Of a stretch of 64,000 nucleotides of DNA, positions 60,304-64,000 are shown in pieces. A program made the translations under genes and the position numbers. Each line of letters starts with the position of its first letter. Position 1 is the first letter of the stretch. This stretch comes from Pseudopithomyces maydicus (lineage: Eukaryota; Ascomycota; Dothideomycetes; Pleosporales; Didymosphaeriaceae), in NCBI GenBank assembly GCA_026873275.1, contig JANTUC010000005.1:992001-1056000 (forward strand). Reading direction: 5' to 3'. Below the pieces are notes generated by a model. The model had not been told where the DNA came from. It made no database searches and worked only from the letters and a program-made list of their open reading frames with translations.

Positions 60304-63300
60304 TATCTCTTTTATTAAAGCTACTTCTTTTAAGTGTAGATAAGGACTAAATTAAAAGGTTTTAAATTAAGCTTTTATTAATCTAGTTCCTCTAGTAAAC
60401 TTAGCATACCTTTTCTTAAATAGGTAATTATATAATCCTAGAAAAACTAGTATAGAAGTATAAAGCTATTCCTATTTATATATTTACTTACTTTTCTAAT
60501 TAAGATTATTAAAATCGCTAGTCACCTAATAGTCTCTTAATATATTTATTAAACAAACCTTATTAATTACTCTTTTATATATAGTATTTACCTCCTCTTA
60601 TTACTTAACTATACCTAAGTTTACCGCCCTTTACCTCTTATTATTATAATAAAGGAGCTGTTCCTAAAAAAATACTAAAGTAAGTAAATATCCTTTTAGC
60701 TTCTCCTATCTCTCTTACTCCTATTATTATATATCTTATATAATATTACTTATATTTATATAGGTATAAAGGTGCCTTTTATAGTTAGTAATTAATCTAT
60801 TTATATCTTTATTCTAATCTACCGCTTCCTCTAGTTTCTAAGTAAAATATAGGTCCTATAATTTATTTAGCTCTGTGTCCACTTTAATTAAAATATAATT
60901 ATAAATATAACTAACTTTAGCTATAAATAATTATACTCTTTTATTATATTTATACTTTTCCTAATATAACTCTTTAAAAGAGTTATCCTTCTCGCTTTAT
61001 AGATTAGAGATAATAATTATATTTAATATTTTTATAATATAAGGGCTATATATATCTAAACCTAATATAAGTAGATTAGATATAATAAAAATAGCATTTT
61101 ATTATAGGTTAGGGGAAAATATCTAGTAGTATAACTAACCCTATATAGTATATTATATATTTAGTCTTACTACTGCGCACTATAGCACCCCTAAAATAAT
61201 AAATTAAGTTAGATTCTCCACTATATAGAAGTAAGTAATTATTACTACTATTCCTACTTACACCCTAATATTATAAGTAGTCTCTATAATTAGTAATTCT
61301 CCTCTATCCGCAGATATTAGTATATTTTACTTATACTTTTTTAAGGTATTTTTATAAACTAAATATAGCGCCCTCGCTGCACTCTCTTAAATTAAATTAA
61401 TTTATAATTTAATATTAATAAAATATTTTGCCTAGTATTTATCCCTATTAAATTATACTTATAAGGTAGAAAGTTCTTATATAAGTATAATTAAGCTACT
61501 ACCTTACTTCTATATTTAAATCTTTTTTATAATATTATTATCTCTTTAAGCCTCCTAAATATCTCTTTTATTAAATACTTAGTATTCTATCTTTTTAACT
61601 TTTATAACTTCCTTAAGTAGGGCTTTAAAATTTATAGCTTTTTAATTCTATCCTAAATACCTTTAAGCTAAATATATTAATCCCTACTCTTTTAGCGCTA
61701 GCGCGTTAGACTAGCTAATAAAATAGTATATAAATAACTTATATACTATTTTACTAGTCTAGCCCCCTTTTTTTACTATTTATAACTTAGTAAACTTTAT
61801 CCACCTTAATTAAATAATATATTTTAGATATAGTATTTCCTTTTATAAATTAGATTAACTTATTTTATTAGATATAATTAGTCTCCTTTTCTTAATTAAT
61901 AGCTTACTATAGTAGTTAATAGAATCTAAAATAATAAATAAGATCTTTTATAATAAGATACTAAACCTCTTAATTTAGTAACCTCTAAATAATATTTACT
62001 TTAAAAATTTTTAAATTAGTGCTCTAGTATCTCCTATCTAATTAAACTCTTAATTATAAAGGCTCTCTTATTACTCTACTTAGAATATTAACTAAAAATA
62101 CTATACACTTTTATAGGGGGTCTATTAAAGGCTATTTAAAAGAATCTAAAAGCCTAAATCTTTATATAGTAAGTAATAGAGTTATTAAGTTCTAAGTATC
62201 TTACTTAATAGAAGGGCGTAGAGTAGAAGAATTAGATATAAGTACTTATTAGCTAATTATATTATTTTAACTATAATAAAATACTACTTTTAAAATAATA
62301 TAATTTTATAAGTCACTCTAAAGGGCCCTTTAAGCCTTTATAATAAAAGTATAAAATTATAATAGGGTAAAGTTACTATTAGATAAAGGCTGCAATAGTT
62401 TATATAATTAAGACCTAATTTATATATTTACCTCTTTTAGATCCCCTTTAAGATAATCCTCCTTAAGGCTATTAATTATATTATAAAAAATAAAATATAT
62501 CTTTTATAAGCTGCTCTTAAATATATTAGCCGCCTTAAAAAGGATTTTAGAATTATATTTATTTATTATAACTTTTAATATAGTGTTACCCTATACCCGC
62601 GCCTTAAGAATTATAAGTAAAATATTACTTTATAGCTTTAGCTAAACCTTTTAATAGGTCTAATTCTATACCTATTAATTAATAACTTAGAATCTCTTCT
62701 TAACCTTCTATAAGAGTTATTTATATTACCTTATAAATAAAGCTATACTAGATACGTCTCCTAGTAGATAGTTTATATTATTAAATTAAAAGTAGGAGGA
62801 CTTAGAAGACTAATTATAAAAGTAATAAGTTTAGTTCCCCTTATATAGTTAGATGAGCTATAGATAATAGCTTATATTATATTTTAATAATATATAGTTA
62901 AAACACGCCCTATTATTTTTTTATTTATTATTAGGTATTTAGCTTTTATCCCTATACTAGTTTTATTATAGGCAAGGTCCCCTATTTTATTAAAGACTAG
63001 CGTAGCTTTATAGAAGCCTTAATAGATTTATAAGTAGTCTAGTATTTTTATTTAAACTATTTAAGTAGGTAGCTAATCCAGCTAGCTAACTTAATATAAT
63101 TTAATTTAGGAAGTGTCTTAGGGACTTTATATTTTAATTAATATTCTTTATCCCCTAGAAGTACTTATAATTTAACTTTTTAGTAGTTAATATAGCTTTT
63201 TAAGTGTTTAGACTTATTCCCTTTAAATTCTTATATAATTATTATATCTCCGCATTCTTATTAGCCTTAAAGATAACTTTAGGGTAACTTAATAATACTA

Positions 63301-64000
63301 GTATTACTTATAATTAAGTAATTAATAAAACTTATAGGCGATTACGCTAATTTATCTATTTTATATTTTTAGTTAGAATAAGGTCGCGGGTACACTAGAT
63401 ATTTTAATTTATATATATAGAATTATAGCTTAGGATACCCCTCCTCTACTCCTCTAATCCCTTTATAAAAGTATAGATAGTATTTATATTATATATAAAT
63501 AGGTTACTAGGCGTAGGCCTAAGTAATAATATATATAATAGTATATGCTCTTTATCTTACTAATATAATTTTTAAAAAAAGAAGAAGCCTTTCTTATATT
63601 TTTAAATTTAGTTTCGCTCTATATAGGCCCCTGTATATACTATAAATTTAGTATAGTATTATATTACTCTTAGCTTAGGGTCTTAAGAAGTATTAAAATA
63701 GAACCTCTTTAAGAAAAATTAGTTTACTACTATCTAAAGAATATCTATCTCTTTTTAATAAATTAAAATAGCCTTTTAGAGGCCCTCCTAATTATTCTCC
63801 TTAAACTCCTTTATAAACCTAATTATATACTTTAGTTAAGCTTAATAAAAGTCTAAAAGCCGTAGGAACTTATTAAAATTATTATATTAATAATAGTTAG
63901 TAACGTAATTATAGTCCTTTAGGAATTCTATTATATTATTACTATTAAAGTATAGTAAAAGACTTAGTATATACAGCTGTAGTGTATATCCTCTACTTAT

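Larger units (their letters stand above)
52537..64000 (-). mobile_element. LTR-A copy 3: minus strand, runs off the window
   Basis: Begins with the 3' LTR (52537-52873, 337 bp) and is collinear with copy 1 to the window edge, where 64000 matches about 9795 of copy 1. Its 5' LTR should lie about 970 bp beyond. By mapping, the 3' unexplained region is 52874-57492, integrase about 57493-58613, RNase H about 58863-59300, RT about 59513-60303 and gag-like about 62900-63963. The RT box again reads FINN (near 59740). It has no nested insertion, unlike most elements here, and it inserted into Gypsy-C. Confidence 0.92.

Noticed and set aside
1..64000. CRISPR arrays, bacterial-style operons or ribosome binding sites
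   Set aside because: No regularly spaced short repeats were seen. Introns in the Tc1 transposases, RIP and fungal retroelements show a eukaryotic, ascomycete origin.

Overview
The window looks like a heterochromatic block from a filamentous ascomycete (Pezizomycotina). It is extremely AT-rich. CpA and TpG are almost absent, TpA is in large excess, and CpG, CpC and CpT persist. That is the signature of repeat-induced point mutation (RIP), which converts CpA to TpA on either strand. I found no intact host gene and no open frame above 70 codons. Everything I can identify is a transposable element or a fragment of one, mostly nested.

Layout. 1-2435: unrecognised sequence with a large inverted repeat. 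2436-8823: unrecognised sequence carrying a tRNA-headed SINE and three copies of an about 1.05-1.2 kb retroposon family (called R1/R1d here). 8824-21266: a complete 12.4 kb Ty3/Gypsy element (LTR-A) with 337-bp LTRs. 21712-29144: a Ty3/Gypsy chromovirus (Gypsy-B) split by a second SINE copy and a 500-bp solo LTR. 29145-39192: a Ty1/Copia pol remnant (Copia-1) broken up by a Tc1/mariner element, R1/R1d copies and copies of a second about 1.1 kb retroposon (R2). 39193-45832: a composite of split R1, a second Tc1 copy and the 3' end of another LTR-A. 45833-46904: an inverted Copia fragment. 46905-52536: a minus-strand Gypsy (Gypsy-C). 52537-64000: a third LTR-A copy on the minus strand that runs off the window.

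How the parts relate. SINE-1, R1 and R2 insertions carry 9-16 bp target duplications, as expected for LINE-type target-primed reverse transcription, yet no LINE is visible here. SINE-1 and R2 share a related 3' tail that ends in a small hairpin before the A-run, which points to a common absent LINE partner. R1 and R2 begin with a 5'-terminal hairpin. In R1 versus R1d-2 the hairpin sequence differs but an 11-bp stem is kept, which suggests a structured RNA. I do not recognise R1 or R2, and they are the best candidates for something undescribed.

RIP has destroyed the coding capacity of every element. Tryptophan codons have become stops and catalytic aspartates have become asparagine. The two Tc1 copies have each lost a different catalytic acid. 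Flanks that do not match at one Tc1 end, and Copia fragments in opposite orientation on the two sides of the composite, show that this block has also been rearranged. Family names LTR-A, Gypsy-B, Gypsy-C, R1, R1d, R2 and SINE-1 are mine.
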